From Dipteronia dyeriana (Eukaryota; Streptophyta; Magnoliopsida; Sapindales; Sapindaceae): a stretch of DNA of 64,000 nucleotides. Where the stretch lies: the NCBI GenBank assembly GCA_032871835.1, contig CM065299.1, positions 1,893,001 to 1,957,000 on the forward strand. Reading direction: 5' to 3'. Shown here piece after piece: positions 37,708 to 49,890 of the stretch. The notes below the pieces were generated by a model. The model saw nothing but the letters and a program-made list of their open reading frames with translations. It did not search any database and was not told the DNA's origin. The position numbers were made by a program, and so were the translations under genes. Position 1 is the first letter of the stretch. The number at the start of each line of letters is the position of its first letter.

Positions 37708-38716
37708 ATGTCTAAGAAAAGAAGTTCTTCATACACAAATGCAGAAGACACACATCTTTGTCACATATATCTTGATGTTTCACAAAACCCGATCATAGGT
37801 ATTTATCAGTCAAAGGATATGTTATGGAGCCGAGTAGAGAATGATTACAACAATAGCGGACCATCTTTTATTACTGAACTTCGTAACAAAAGAAGTTTAC
37901 AGTGTCGCATGCAAACTATCCTTACTTCCATGGGGAAAATATGAGGATGCATACGACAGATTGAAAGGCTGAAACCTAGTGGTGCCTCGGAAGTTGATAT
38001 TGTGAGTATTTGTTAAAAGTCAATTTGTAGAAAAAACAAATTTCATATTTGATTTTAACAATATTTTTGTATCATTTTACAGATGAACCAGGCAACAATT
38101 TTATTATCCTAGGATAACAAATATAAACATGGATTCAGGTTTGACCATGTGTGGCCCATCCTAAAAGACATGGAAAAATTTACAGACAACGAGACAGAAA
38201 CCTAGTCACCCTTTCAATCGGAAACTGGTCATTTCATTTCATCACAAGAAGACTCTCCAACTCCAGAGTCTCTCACCACGGTATATCCTGGACTGTCTTT
38301 GTTTTCTTTAAATATAAGTAGTGATGACGGTGGGGGTAGTTCATCTCGACGGCCCAGTGGGGTGAAGAAAGCAAAATCAAAAAGAAGGGTTGATGAACAT
38401 AATTCAACCGCCTTCAATACTTTGAAAGAGAGATAAGAAATTTTTTTTGGAATTTTCTAATAGAAACGCTATGCAAAAGGAAAGACTTAACGATATTTTG
38501 GAGAGAAAAATGGAGTATCGTGAACTCAAAATTATGATGATAGATTTGAATACCATAACTGATCCAAAAAAATGAGAGTTTATGAATCAACACAAATTAA
38601 AAATTGAAGCAAAACGAGTTGAACAACAAGACAAGGGATCTCAAAATGCATCTGGGTCTTATGGTGATTTTTTCAAAAATCTTTAAGGACCCGGAAATGG
38701 TCTTCCAGACTACTAA
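37708..38716 (+). pseudogene. Harbinger ORF1 (Myb/SANT- and NAM-associated-domain-like), degenerate
   Basis: The frame from 37708 (MSKKRSSSYTNAEDTHLCHI) resembles the trihelix/Myb-like DNA-binding ORF1 protein that accompanies plant PIF/Harbinger transposases. It continues through RNKRSLQCRMQTILTSMGK to a TGA at 37942. Family-like sequence then continues as CIRQIERLKPSGAS, KYKHGFRFDHVWPILKDMEK and a basic KKAKSKRR stretch to about 38716, through several stops and frame changes and a probable intron near 38010-38080. It is no longer coding. Confidence 0.8.
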
Positions 38717-39244
38717 TGGGTTCTTGTAGTTTATATTTTATTTTTTCTTCATTTTATTGTATTCCAAATTGTGGTAATTTATTTTATCACTATGAAGTTT
38801 GTATTTTGTTTTAATTTCCGTTGTATTGAATGAAGTTACTTATTTACAAAAATTGCATTTTAAATTTATAAGTATACACTACATTTTAATTTATTATAAA
38901 TAAATATAACAATAATAATTAATTCACAAAAAAAACATTAAATATTAAAAAGGACCAAATAGGAATAAGTTAAATTTATTAAGGTAAAACTGTGATTAAA
39001 TAAAATATTGAAATGAAGGATATAATCAAAATACATTTTATTAAATGGGGTTAAAATGTGATTATTTAAAACTTTTGGATTAAAAAAAACAGATTTTTTT
39101 TGCTCAAAACGACAGTGTCGCGCAATCTATTGCGCGACACTGTTCACCACCTGAAGTTTTGCGCAGAGAATGGCGCGGATTGGAGGTGATTTATGGTGGG
39201 ATTTGGAGATTGGTGTGGTGTTTGATGATGGGCTGGAGAAGCTC

Positions 39245-41884
39245 TTAGTCTGTAAAAAGTTAAATAACAATGAGTGAGCTGTCAACTCAGTAAGTATTGC
39301 ATAATACGTAATCGAAAACATTTATAAAATTTATAATAACATTTAAAGAGTATGTAAATTTTTAAATATTCAGATACAATTAAACTTACTAAAGTAATAT
39401 TTTCAAATACAAGTAAACTTGCAAAACTATCATTTTCAATGTACGATAACGATTAATAACATTTTATAAAAATAAGTTCAAGTCAAGTAGTGTCACAAAT
39501 ACCCTCAGTGACCCGGCCATTTACATTTCAGAAATTGATATAAGACCAAAATCATAATATTTCATTTGTCGTGCACGCTGTATTTACATTATCACCGGTG
39601 ATCACCATTTCATTTCATTGAACTAAAACATTACTCTTAATATATATTTATATATATAACAATACATTTGCATTACTAAATCATAAAATGACCAAACATT
39701 TAAAGTTTTAAATAAATAGTCCCAGTAATGGTAACAAAAGGAATTAGGTAATAAATATGTAAGTAAGGATTAAGTAGTAAAATGAGTTTATAAACATATA
39801 TAAATTTATATAATAAAATATTTCAGAACATAACAATATGATAAATAAATTTGGTTTCTAAGAAAACATTTGTACAATTATATACAATGCAAAAAAGAAA
39901 ATCTACTTACCTCTAATGATAGCAAGTTTACGGTTTCACTAACAATATTGGGAAATCACGAGAGGAACCTAAACATTTAGAATATAATCCCTCAATTAAA
40001 CCGGCCAAATAAAATAAATCTAGCTCAACTTTATAAATACATTTTTATTCATTTTCATGAAGAAATTTCTAAAAAACTGATTTTAGTGCTCAAACGTTAG
40101 TGATTCGATAATCTAAAGGGCCTCAAAAAATTAGAAAACTTAGTCAATAAATCCAAAATTCTGATTACTAACTCTCCTCAAAATATCAGAATTTTATTAA
40201 ATAGCTATGAATTTATATAATTTTCTAAACACACAAGGGTCAATCTTGACAGCATAAATTTCTATCCTCCAATCAGACTTCATATCAAGGTTTAACAATT
40301 CTACGGACCATGAAAAATTCCAAAATTTTATTTATAGAATAAGACCTCAGTACTTTATCATTATACAGAAAATCAGAATTTAACCTATCTCCGTTTGGGA
40401 AATAAAATTCCTACAACACAAGACTTCATGACTATCAGCCTAAATGTCATGGCTTAAACATCAAATATACCCAAAGAATTAAAATACCTATATATCAGTA
40501 AAATTCACAAAAAATTATATCCTGAGTCAATTATGTCTCTACAACCGTATTACCAAAAATCAAACCTAAATTATTCCCCAATTTTAATTTAAAATTACTT
40601 CAATACAATAAGGTTAATTTTCAGAAAATCTGCATCTGTAAATGATTTAGAAATAAAATCCCCCTAAGCTAAACACCACTAAAAATTCCGAAAGTAATAA
40701 CACAAGTTGACATATATCTACTATTCTCATACCAAAATTCATTATCAATTGTAACCTACAGATATAACAAATATAAACAAAACAGTAAGTTACTCAAACT
40801 TGAACCCTTTAATGGATTCCAAAATTTCAATAATTTACTCCAAAATCCATGCATTAAAACATCTCCATCCGAAAACGAAATTGAACAATTGTTAGAGGCC
40901 CTATATTTGTTAATAAAATATTTTGATGTTAAGAATAATGAGTTTGAAAAGGACTTATGTTGTAAATAAAAATTAAAAAAGAAAATAAAGCTTAAGAATT
41001 CATACCTTCAAATTTTTCTGACTCAATATATGAGACATTAGTTTGGTATATCTTTTATATTATTTTTGAATTGGTGGAATATGATAGAAAGGAAAGGAAA
41101 GAAAAGGTAAATGAAGAAAGGAAAAGAAAAGAAAAGAAAAGAAAATGTTTTTAATGAGTGTTGTTTGGATGATTATACATATAAAAGAAATGAGAGGAAA
41201 TCAATCTTATTTGGTGGGGAGAAATAAATGAATTCATTTTATTATATTTACGAAAATATCATACTTTTTACGATATGAATGCCGAATATTAATAGGGTTA
41301 GTTTTAGGATATTAAAAAAATCATTAATTCTGGATTCTTTTCCTTCATTTTCCTCCCAAATTTTGGTGGAAACCAAATTGGGTGAAATAAAAAGAAATTA
41401 TTCTCATTTTCCTTCCATCTCCTTTCATTTATCTCTCATTTAACAATCCAAACAAGATATTATAAATCAATCCAAATCATTTCTTTTCCTTTTTCTCATA
41501 TTCTATCAAACCAAACATAGTGTTAGTAGGGAAACAAGTGTAGAAAAGTGAGACTTTTTATATGAAAGCATTACCGTCGGTTGTTATTAAAGTGTAAATA
41601 TGAATAATTATAAAAATAATACTTCCTATCAATTTTGCTAATATAAAAATACTGAAGATATACAAATCTCATTGATTTTGCTAATAATTCAAATGCCTCT
41701 AAATATGGAGTTGAATTACTTCGTGATTGTTCTTGAATAAAGTTTGAGAATCAATTACCAGTCATTTATTGACGTAATAAAAAAGTTGAATATTATATAT
41801 ATATATGTGTGTGTGTTATTATCATTAATGAAAGAAGAATTAATTTGGATCTTAATGGAATTGTTGTGTGAAAGGAAAAATGGA
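39245..41884 (-). repeat. Remainder of the Ty3-type LTR-derived repeat
   Basis: From 39245 the homology to the LTR at 62.2 kb resumes (TCTGTAAAA(A/T)GTTAAAT), and 39383-39440 matches the reverse complement of the LTR piece ending at 53532. Beyond about 39480 there is no second copy to compare. The right end is placed near 41884 because pseudo-ATPase flank sequence (GAACATGCAAGGAATGAGCC) resumes there. No ORFs are present, and the sequence includes the MITE at 41066-41516. The right boundary is an inference. Confidence 0.45.
41066..41516. mobile_element. Probable MITE with imperfect inverted termini
   Basis: The left end reads TTGGTGGAATATGATAGAAA. The right end, reverse-complemented, reads TTGGTTTGATAGAATATGAG. 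Both are followed inward by purine-rich GGAAAGG/GAAAAAGG tracts, so the whole is a ~450-bp inverted-repeat element without coding capacity. No clear target duplication was found. Confidence 0.5.
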
Positions 41885-41887
41885 ACA

Positions 41888-42156
41888 TGCAAGGAATGAG
41901 CCTACTGAAGCAATTTTTCAATAGATCAGAGTTCAACATTATCAAAGCCTAGCATCAAGAGTACTGCCAACAGTATCAAAACCTTCAACATTATTGTTGA
42001 AATGAAACGTGTTAATTAACTAGTGGGTAATGAGTGTATTTCTTTTTTTTTTTGATATAAACACAATGGTATATTTTTGAATAATCAACTTGAGGAGGGA
42101 ATTGTGAACATGCAAGGAATGAGCCTATTGGAACAATTTTTCAATAGACCAAAGTT
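41888..42156. repeat. Duplicated 5'-flank fragment of the pseudo-ATPase family
   Basis: The interval 41945-42065 repeats the start region and upstream flank of copy B (34596-34730): the blocks AGCATCAAGAGT, AGTATCAAAACC, TGTTGAAATGAA and TGTTAATTAACTAGTGGGTA are shared in order. A second local duplication, ACATGCAAGGAATGAGCCTA, occurs at 41885 and 42109. This is a remnant of the tandem duplication that produced the cluster. It contains no coding remainder beyond the first codons. Confidence 0.75.
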
Positions 42157-43651
42157 CATCAATAATCTTCATCAATCCACAAAAACAAATGAAGTAAAAA
42201 AAAAATCATCCCCATCTTCCTCTCAACTTCCACCCCATTGCATTTTAAATACTGTGACATTGTCCTGTAGAAGGAGAAACAGGTTGATGCATGAATGAAA
42301 GTGACAATAGTCATATACATGTTTTCTTCTATGACTTTTACCATATGGATACGTCAAACAATCTAAACTAAAGTAGAAAAGAATATAAGAGTACTGTACC
42401 ACCGTACCAGTTGTCCCTTTACGCGGCTTCAACTCAATCTAATGGCAACATTCTTCATCTTTTGGCTGCTGTATCTTTTACTATTTCCTTCAAGAAAACA
42501 AATCAAACTGTATTTTGATTTGTTTAATTGAACATAGTTGATGTAATGGACTAAATTTAGCAAACAAATCAAAGTGTATAATTAATACTTACTAATTTTG
42601 TTAAATTTAAGTTCAAATGCATTTAAGATTAATAGGATGTTATTAAGAGAGTTTTTTTTTTTTTTTTTAACAAAATATAATGTAACCTTACCTGAAAAAA
42701 ATTGATCTACATGCATATTCAAATTGGTGATGCATTTAACATCTCTATACAATTTTAGCTAGTATAATTCAGAAGATCTATTTTTCTTGAAATAGAAACT
42801 CTCTGCCGTCAACTTTTGGGAGGATTTGATTCATATTGACCTGAGGAAAAAGAAGCAAGTCGGTGAAAGTAGTGAAGTAAATGCTGACATTGACTTGGTG
42901 AAAGAGAAACAAGTGGGTCAAAGTGAGTTAATGATGTCAGAGAATCTAGAAAATTCCTTCCAAAGAAAGAGAGTCGACCAAATCAAAACTCACATTCATG
43001 TAAGATATTCTGTAAATAATTATAGTATCTTCCTAATTTTCTACTCATAACTTATGACCTAGGATTGATAGCTTTCCAATCGTTAGGTGATTAGGAGAAA
43101 TAGCTTGTTTTCTACTGCTATATAACTAGAAACAAAAGTAAAGAGGAAATTTTATTGTTTTTCTTCAAATGAAAGTAGTCAAATAAATGCTATATATCTT
43201 AGCTGGAGACAAGTAAAGTATGAACTTCACATCTACTTGGGTGTCCTTTTTCTTCGAAAAGCAACTAGTTCCCTAAAACAGTGAAATTATATGGCTTTAA
43301 TCATTTGCACGTGCCTTTTCCATTTTCGGATTGAGGAAACTTCCAGGATGATGCAGCATACGTACCAACTTGGCACCAAACGATGTCTATAAATTCTCTT
43401 CTGTCCCTTGGTCTTCAAAAATTGTGCCAAGCTTCTATGATTTTACTTGTCTGTTTTGTTTTTCTGGGTCATTTTCTTGTTGTATCATGCTTTGGGTAAT
43501 TTGTTAAGAGAATTTCTTTATGAGAGTAGTCCCCAGTTCATCTGACCATTGATCACAGAAGTGATTGCTGTTGTTTCTGTTACCACGGTAGTCGTTTCGG
43601 AATTCTGGTTCTGTGTTTGTGTCACTTGCTTATACTGTTCAACTGGAAAGC
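42157..43651. other. Upstream region of pseudo-ATPase copy C
   Basis: No gene is supported. A short ORF at 42826-43050 has a small internal KKKQVG/KEKQVG repeat but no recognisable domain. A TATA-like CTATAAATTC at 43387-43396, about 260 bases before the ATG of copy C, is a possible core promoter. Confidence 0.35.
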
Positions 43652-44484
43652 ATGTTTCATTCCAACACCGGTGAAGGTTTTGATACTGATGGCAGTACTC
43701 TTGCTGCTGGCTTGCTCACCACCGCGGCAATCTTATCCGACTATCCAGGCCACCAACTGCGTCGAGGCATAACTGCTTACATAACTGCTTGCATAGCTGC
43801 TTCCAGGTTTATCTCTTTCAAGGAAACCACTTATTACAATGATGAAAATGATCAATTACAGTCATCATCATCATCATCACCCCTTATTAACTATGAGATC
43901 CAGACTAATTCTTCACAGCAAGAAGCCTCAGACACCAACAACTTGGTTCCTGAGGATATTGGTTTCCTCAACTCTCGCCCAAGATCCTACAACAGCTTCT
44001 CTAGCAGATCTTCCAGAGATCAAGAAACTTGCTCCTCAAGTAACGATATTGTGATGACCGAGTACCCTGTCGATCAAGGTCTTGGTAGCAGCTTGTCCAC
44101 ACAATCCCAGCATGTCATCATTGACATTCTATCTCAGAATGAAGAACAGCTACAGCATCGAAACAAGGTTGCCCAAATTGTGAAAGAGAGCGACCTGATC
44201 TCACTGAAAGACTTTGGTGGTGTCGAAAAAGTTGCATCAATCTTTGGTTCAGATTTGGAGAGTGGAATTAGAAGTAGCATTCAAGAGCCAGAGGTACGGA
44301 ACAGTTACAGAGACAAGCCCCCAAGTCATACAAAAGAGTTTGTCTTCTTCTTGTTGAAGGCTGGCAACAATTACACAATTTTCCTCCTGGTATTATCAGC
44401 CGGCTTGTCCTTTGGCACTGAAATCATCGAAGAAGGATCCAAATATGGATGGCTTGATGGAGTTGTCATACTTGCTGCAGTTTG

Positions 44485-44672
44485 TGTTAGAAGTACGGAA
44501 CCCACATTCTCCACATTGGTATGATATTGTCCGCTTTGGGTCAAGCCCGCACGGATTTGCTCTTGGGTCTCTACCCAAAAGGCCTCATACCAATGGAGAT
44601 TATTTCCATACTTATATACACAAGATCATCCCCATGTCTAGCCAATGTGGGACTTTGGTTGCATACCCAACA
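44485..44672 (-). repeat. 188-bp LTR (second LTR family, outer end)
   Basis: On the minus strand it starts TGTTGGGTATGC and ends TTCTAACA. It contains a TATATAAG box (about 44610-44620) and a block GAGGCCTTTTGGG..CCCAAAGCGGACAATATC. It is preceded on the minus strand by the purine tract GTTCGAGGGGAGGAT (44687-44673). This is the 3' LTR of a short, non-autonomous TRIM-like unit. Confidence 0.75.
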
Positions 44673-44687
44673 ATCCTCCCCTCGAAC
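44673..44687 (-). other. Polypurine tract of the TRIM-like unit
   Basis: GTTCGAGGGGAGGAT lies immediately before the 188-bp LTR on the minus strand, where plus-strand DNA priming is expected. Confidence 0.6.
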
Positions 44688-44926
44688 AAAGGACCATCAT
44701 TATTTTCACGGTCCGGACCTCCCCTCAAACGATCATCCATCCGTCAATGTTAGGGGCACCACTCCATCGAGGTTACTCCTCTCCACCGCGCCGGAGCACA
44801 CGTCTTATGTGAAGATCTGGATCATCTCCTGCCTCGAGAGCTAACATCACGGACCCATCGCGAGCTACTTGGGGCCCACCATCTCCTGGTTTGGTTCGGC
44901 TAAGTCTCGACCAAGTCTGGAGCACG

Positions 44927-44938
44927 GCTCTGATACCA
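44927..44938 (-). other. Primer-binding site (initiator-Met tRNA), inner
   Basis: TGGTATCAGAGC on the minus strand lies 3 bases after the end of the 914-bp LTR. It is identical to the site at 49891-49902 and is complementary to the 3' end of plant initiator tRNA-Met. It shows that sequence downstream of the 914-bp LTR belongs to a second element body. Confidence 0.8.
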
Positions 44939-44941
44939 CTT

Positions 44942-45855
44942 TGATAGGATAAAACGCACAAATAACAATCACAAACAATATTTATCCTCTCTTGTGTGAA
45001 CCTAATAGGAAGCAAATAAAATAGAGCAACAAATAACACAACCACAAGCTCAATCACAAACACAAGAACACAAAGAATTTTATGTGGAAAACCTCCCCAA
45101 ATTGAGGAGTAAAAACCACGGGTCCTCCGAAATCTCCACTATCAAAATATAATGGGCATACATATAATTCTCTCTAGCTGAACTAGAGGCATATAACATA
45201 ATAATCTCAAGATTAACTAATCTTGGCAACAAATACAATATTAGCAAGTAAAACAAGAGAGATAAGATTTAACAAACTCGAATCCTCTGTTCTGGGTGTG
45301 AAATTTTCTGCAGAAATTTCCGATCAACGATCCAACTGCCCAGATCGTAGAAACACGAGAGAAGAAGAATCTGTACAAATTTCAGATCAGTCGGACCACA
45401 AACCAAAGAGATATCTCCCTTTGAAGAAAACTGCGCAACAGTTCCAATGTTTTCTGTCCAGCCCTTTTCCGAACCGCAAAACTCACAACAGGAAACTTCG
45501 ATTGACAATTCCTCAGACCAGAGTGTAGTACCGTGTGTGGTGAACACGTCTGCAAAATTTGAGCTTGATTGGAGAACGAATCGACCTCCAAACAGCCCTC
45601 TGAAAAAGCCTGGACTGCAGCCTCCAGCCCAGAATTCTGCACTTTTTCTCTTTCACTCTTCTCTCTCTTGCACACCGATTCTCTCTTCACTCTTTCAATC
45701 TCACAAACCCCTAATTCAAGAAGGGTTTCTTATACTACATGTAAAGTGACTAAAAAGTCTTTGGACCATCCACATATATTATGTGGGCTTTACCATGAAT
45801 GCATGGTAAACTCTTTTTGGGCCATCTCCACATTTGAAGGAAACGTAACCCAACA
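44942..45855 (-). repeat. 914-bp LTR (3' LTR of the gag-pol element)
   Basis: On the minus strand it starts TGTTGGGTTACG directly after the purine tract GGAAAGGGGGAGATT (45870-45856) and ends CCTATCA. It contains TATAAG near 45725-45733. The last 221 bp (44942-45162) recur in inverted orientation at 49947-50167. Confidence 0.82.
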
Positions 45856-45872
45856 AATCTCCCCCTTTCCGA

Positions 45873-48800
45873 CTATGTGGAGGGATTCGCCATCCCGGCG
45901 ATCGAACAACAAGCTTCAAGCTTCTCTCTCGATAGTGCCTTTGTCAACATATCAGAGCCATTGTGATCGGTATGGATTTTCTCAAGTTCAAACAATTTGT
46001 CATTAATAGCATCTCTTATCCAATGATACCTCACATCAATGTGCTTTGATCTTGCATGAAAAGAAGAATTCTTACCAAGGTGAATTGCGCTTTGACTATC
46101 GCAAAATACTATATATCTCTGTTGCTTGAAACCAAGCTCTTGTAGAAACCTCTTCATCCACAACAACTCTTTACAAGCTTCGGTTGCTGCAATGAATTCC
46201 GCTTCGGTTGTCGAAAGTGCAATACATTTCTGTAACCTTGATTGCCAAGCAACAGCTCCCCCTGTAAAAGTAATCAAGAAACCAGAAGTAGACTTACGAG
46301 TGTCCACATCTCCTGCCATATCTGCATCTGTATAGCCAACTAGCAATGACTTATCATTGCCAAAACCAAGTCTCAAACCGGAAGTACCCCGTAGATATCT
46401 CATAATCCACTTAACTGCATTACAATGCTCTCTCCCGGGATTTGACAAGAACCGGCTAACAACACCAACAACATAGGCTATATCTGGCCCTGTACATACC
46501 ATTGCATACATCAAACTTCCCACTGTTGAAGCATATGGAACCCTTTCCATGTCTTTCTTCCCTACATCTGTAGAGGGACACTGCTCAGTATTTAGCTTAA
46601 AGTGGGTAGCAAGAGGAGAGCTAACCACTTTAGCTTTGTCCATATTGAACCTCTGAAGTACCTTTTCAATGTACTTCTCTTGTGACAGATATAACTTCTT
46701 GGCATTCCTCTCACGATGAATTCTTATGCCAAAAAATTGTTTTGTTGGCCCTAAATCCTTCATAGCAAAGGCTTTACTCAACTGCTTCTTCAACCTGTCA
46801 ATCCTTGAAGAATTTCTGCCAATAATCAACATGTCATCAACATAAAGCAATAGTATAATAAAATCATCATCAGAGAATTTCTGTACAAAAACACAATGAT
46901 CAGAAGTTGTTTTTCAGTAGCCTTGCTCCCCCATAACTGACTCAAACTTCTTATACCATTGTCTTGGTGCTTGCTTCAAACCATAAAGGCTTTTCCTCAG
47001 CTTGCACACATAATCCTCTTTTCCTTTTACCTCGAAACCCTCTGGCTGCTCCATATAAATTTCCTTATCTAAGTCACCGTGGAGAAAAGCAGTTTTCACA
47101 TCCATCTGCTCAATCTCCAAATCAAGACTAGCTGCTAGACCCAAAACCACACGAATAGATGACATTTTAACAACTGGAGAAAAAATCTCATCAAAATCAA
47201 TACATTTCTTCTGACTGAATCCCTTGACGACCAATCTAGCTTTGTATCGTGGTTGTGTAGTATGTTGTTCTTGCTTCACCCTGTAAACCCACTTGTTCTT
47301 CAAAGCTATTTTGCCTTTAGGCAACTTTACCAACTCAAATGTATGATTTTCATGCAGTGACTTCATCTCATCTTGCATGGCATCAACCCACTCCTTTTTG
47401 TGTTCATCTTCCATGGCTTCTGCATAACATTCGGGCTCTCCCCCGTCAATCAGTAACACATACTCATCAATAGAATACTGTGTGGAAGGCTGGCGGTCTC
47501 TGGTAGACCTCCTGAGTGGAACATCTGGTGGAACTTCTGGTACTGGTGACTGCTCATGAATGTCATCATCAATCTCAACTTGTGTCTGAGTATCAACATC
47601 AACTGTACCATTCTGGTCATCCTGAACTTCATCTCTAACATGTACTGGCACATCTGTCAGAGGAACTGGATCCAATTCTATCAAATCATCATCATATTGA
47701 GAATCTGTTTTATCTGTCTTCTCAATATCATGTATGGTTTGGTCTTCCATAAACACAACATCTCGGCTTCTTACAAGCTTTTTCTGCACTGGATCATAAA
47801 ACCTGTAGCCGAACTCATCTTGGCCATAACCAATAAATACACACTGCCTTGTCTTGACATCAAGCTTAGACCTTTCATCTTTGGGAATATGCACAAAAGC
47901 CTTACATCCAAAGACACGCAAGTGACTATAGGAAACATCCTTTCCCGACCAAACTCTGTCTGGAACATCAAAATTCAAAGGAACACATGGTGTGAGATTT
48001 AACACGTGTACAACGGTACTCAAAGCCTCACCCCAAAAGGATCCTGGCAACTGTGCTTGTGAAAGCAAACATCTCACCCTTTCAACTAGTGTCCTGTTCA
48101 TCCTCTCAGCTAGCCCATTCAACTGAGGAGTCTTCGGAGGTGTCTTTTGATGCCTAATACCCAGCTGTTTACAATATTCATCAAAAGGACCACAATACTC
48201 TCCCCCATTATCAGTTCTAATACACTTTAACTTCTTCCCGGTCTGTCTCTCAACTGAAGCCTGAAACTGTTTGAACACAACTAACACTTGATCTTTTGTC
48301 TTCAAGGTATAAACCGACAACTTTCTTGAATGATCATCCATAAAAGTCACAAAATAGAGTGCACCACCAAGAGTTTTTAATTTCATAGGACCACAAACAT
48401 CAGAATATACTAAATAAAGTATACCTGGCTTTCTTTAAGGAGGGGATGTTTTAAAGGCAACCCTGGTTTGCTTTCCTGCCAAGCAATGAGCACACTTCTT
48501 CAATGGAGCATTCTTCATTCCAGAAAGAAGATTTTTCTTGGCCAAAACCATCAAACCTTTCTCACTCATGTGACCCAGTCTTCTATGTCATAACTCTGTT
48601 GTACTTTCATTCTCCATTGTATTGATAATACAATCAGAAACTTTTGCCTGCATAAAGTACAATGAGGAGCACTTCTTGCCCCTAGCCACAATCATAGAAC
48701 CTTTAGTGAGCTTCCAATGACCATCACTAAAGGTGTTGCAAAACCCCTCATCATCAAGCTTACCTGCTGAAATTAAATTCAAACGAATATCAGGGATATG

Positions 48801-49856
48801 TTTAACATTTTTCAGAAGCAACATCGTACCATTATTGGTCTCTAAGCACACATCTCCCATGCCCACAGCTTTAGCCAAGCCATTGTTACCCATCTTAACA
48901 TCCCCGAAGTCTCCGGATGTATAAGATGTAAAGAAATCTCGTCGCGATGTAGCATGAATGGAGGCACCACTATCAATCACCCAACTAGTCTCATGGCATG
49001 CAAGGTTGACAACATCATCATCATACACCACAAGGAAATCCTCTGTGACGGCAGAAACTCTATCAACATCATTGCTATCATTAGTTTTCTTTTCTTTCCC
49101 TTTATCATTTTTGTTGTCTCTTTTGAGTTGTCGACAATACTTCTTTATATGCCCCTTTTGACCACAGTGATAACACTCAACATTGGTAAACCTGTTGGAC
49201 TTGCTTTTGCTTCTGTCTCTATTCTTCGGACCTCTACTCTTACTCCTTCCCCTCTTTTCTGTGACTAAGACCTCTGACTGTGAAGAACCCTGTGACTTTT
49301 TTCTCATCTCTTCATTAAGAACACTACTCTTAGCCAAATCCATAGTAACAACACCATTTGGAGCTGAGTTAGATACCGACGTTCTAAACGTCTCCCACGA
49401 GTCCAGTAATGTACCTAGAAGCCATAACCCCTGTACCTCATCTTCAAACTTGATATTCATACCAACCAACTGATTAAGAATTCCCTGGTAAGCATTCAAG
49501 TGATCTGATAAAGGAGTACCATCCTTGTATTTCAAACCTATCAACTTTTTTATTAGAAACAATTTATTGTTCCCAGACTTCTGAGCATACAGTTGTTCAA
49601 GCTTGTTCCATAAGGAACGTGCATGTTTTTCCTCACTAACATGGTTCAAAACATTATCATTTACCCACTGCCTGATATACCCACACACCTGACGATGAAT
49701 CAAAGCCCATTCAGTATCACTTTTATCTTCGGGTTTCTGTTCCGCAAACACAAGCAAGTAATAATCTTTAACATACAGAAGGTCTTCCATTTTTCCCTTC
49801 CACACATGATAATTGGAACCATTCAAATTAATCATTCTACTTTTATTAACCTCCAT
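45873..49856 (-). pseudogene. Copia gag-pol polyprotein, three nonsense breaks, no frameshift
   Basis: One continuous minus-strand frame of about 1328 codons holds, in order: gag ([20 protein letters not shown]), a CCHC zinc knuckle ([14 protein letters not shown]), protease ([12 protein letters not shown]), integrase (including PQLNGLAERMNRTL), reverse transcriptase (DVKTAFLHGDL, LYVDDMLI) and RNase H (DADMAGDVDTRKSTSGFL). It is broken by three stops in that frame: TGA at 48588-48590 (a Trp position before the integrase zinc-binding region), TAA at 48435-48437, and TGA at 46914-46916 just before the YVDD region. No frameshift is seen. The domain order integrase-before-RT identifies Ty1/copia. 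The element cannot make its own polyprotein now. Confidence 0.92.
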
Positions 49857-49890
49857 TGTTCAACACAAGGCACAAGATTACTAGAATCAG

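Larger units (their letters stand above)
35126..39244. mobile_element. PIF/Harbinger DNA transposon (degenerate, 4.1 kb)
   Basis: Imperfect terminal inverted repeats are GGGCATCTCCAACCC (from 35126) and GAGCTTCTCCAGCCC (reverse strand from 39244). They are flanked by ATA on the left and TTA on the right, consistent with the 3-bp TTA/TAA target duplication of this superfamily after one mutation. The element carries a minus-strand transposase and a plus-strand Myb/NAM-like ORF1, transcribed divergently as is typical, both now broken. The matching LTR at 62.2-62.5 kb lacks the element and gives the empty site. Confidence 0.88.

Noticed and set aside
42826..43050. ORF with a KKKQVG/KEKQVG repeat upstream of copy C
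   Set aside because: Too short, no known domain, and no neighbouring exons could be joined.
44521..45063. Short ORFs on both strands in the left part of the copia insertion
   Set aside because: They lie in the 188-bp LTR, the TRIM-like spacer and the 914-bp LTR, which are non-coding by structure.
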